Shown here piece after piece: positions 63,846 through 64,000 of a stretch of DNA of 64,000 bases (its first letter is position 1; each line of letters opens with the position of its first letter). The stretch is from contig NZ_CP124862.1 in assembly GCF_030013905.1 (NCBI RefSeq), forward strand, positions 3,041,051 to 3,105,050, in the 5' to 3' direction. Source of the DNA: Petroclostridium sp. X23 (GTDB taxonomy: Bacteria > Bacillota > Clostridia > SK-Y3). A program made the position numbers and the translations under genes. The notes beneath the pieces were generated by a model. The model was not told the origin of the DNA. It saw only the letters and a list, made by a program, of their open reading frames with translations, and did not search any database.

Positions 63846-64000
63846 ATGCCTATACTGGAAATAAGCGTGATTCCTATCGGTACAAGCAGCGCAAGCATTG
63901 GCGACATGGTAACACAGGCCTGCCAAATAGTAAAAAACAAAGGACTTGAGCATGAAATCACAGCCACCTCTACCCTTGTAGAGGGAGATTTCAATCAGCT
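63846..64000 (+). CDS. Thiamine-binding protein (MTH1187/YqgV family), 3' truncated
   Basis: 51 codons visible before the right edge. MPILEISVIPIGTSSASIGDM and LEHEITATSTLVEGD match the DUF77/MTH1187 family, whose members bind thiamine or hydroxymethylpyrimidine and are often next to ABC transporters for that vitamin. GGAGAAT precedes the ATG. The partner genes would lie outside the window. Confidence 0.85.
   Translation, partial: MPILEISVIPIGTSSASIGDMVTQACQIVKNKGLEHEITATSTLVEGDFNQ

Overview
The window looks like chromosomal DNA of a low-GC, anaerobic, endospore-forming member of the Clostridia. Evidence: clostridial-type intergenic sequence, spore genes (spmA, spmB, a 3D/G5 YabE-like protein, a Met/Pro/Gly-rich coat-like protein), AbrB whose leader carries a Spo0A-type box, a membrane pyrophosphatase together with a PPi-type phosphofructokinase, an acetoin-type dehydrogenase, and an agr-type peptide signalling locus. 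I saw no rRNA, tRNA, CRISPR array or prophage.

Layout. 1-12.4 kb (all minus strand): a sigma-54 controlled acetoin dehydrogenase operon (DUF6506, Lin0512, acoA, acoB, acoX, truncated acoC), lipoate synthesis (lipB-lipA), membrane pyrophosphatase hppA, a DUF1097 membrane protein, acetate kinase, and an AcoR-like enhancer-binding activator. Two exact -24/-12 promoters precede DUF6506 and ackA. 12.7-25.5 kb: zinc phospholipase C-like protein, Na/Ca exchanger, chemoreceptor plus DUF815 ATPase, rubredoxin-like protein, murT-gatD, a CcpN-like regulator, PPi-type PFK, GTP-dependent PEPCK. 25.8-42.1 kb: a shuffled equivalent of the Bacillus yaa-yab region (yaaO, yaaQ, yaaR, holB, yaaT, trmN6, rsmI, abrB, metG, tatD, yabE-like, rsmA) with spmAB, comB, a TlpA-like protein and a ferredoxin inserted; tmk, yabA and rnmV are not present. 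42.4-45.9 kb: an envelope operon (M1-like peptidase, FemX, alanine racemase family). 46.1-47.6 kb: an intact IS4-family element with 10-bp target duplication. 47.8-54.6 kb: a TRAP transporter, a metallo-beta-lactamase-fold hydrolase and a membrane AraC-type regulator. 55-59.4 kb: malic enzyme, coaX, birA and small membrane proteins. 59.8-62.2 kb: an agrD-agrC-agrB locus with an extra 82-aa protein and no response regulator. 62.3-64 kb: YfcE-like phosphodiesterase, holin-like membrane protein, DUF896 protein and a truncated thiamine-binding protein.

How the parts work together. Acetoin cleavage gives acetyl-CoA and acetaldehyde; lipB/lipA provide the cofactor of the E2 subunit and acetate kinase can yield ATP from acetyl phosphate. 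hppA and a PPi-PFK suggest an economy that uses pyrophosphate, with a CcpN-like regulator next to PFK and PEPCK.

The most unusual content is (1) the agr locus, whose AgrD predicts a five-residue serine lactone SFFSS instead of a cysteine thiolactone, with a 52-bp perfect palindrome between agrD and agrC; and (2) several families of palindromic intergenic repeats, one about 130 bp long with five sites, one of which holds a second copy nested inside the first.
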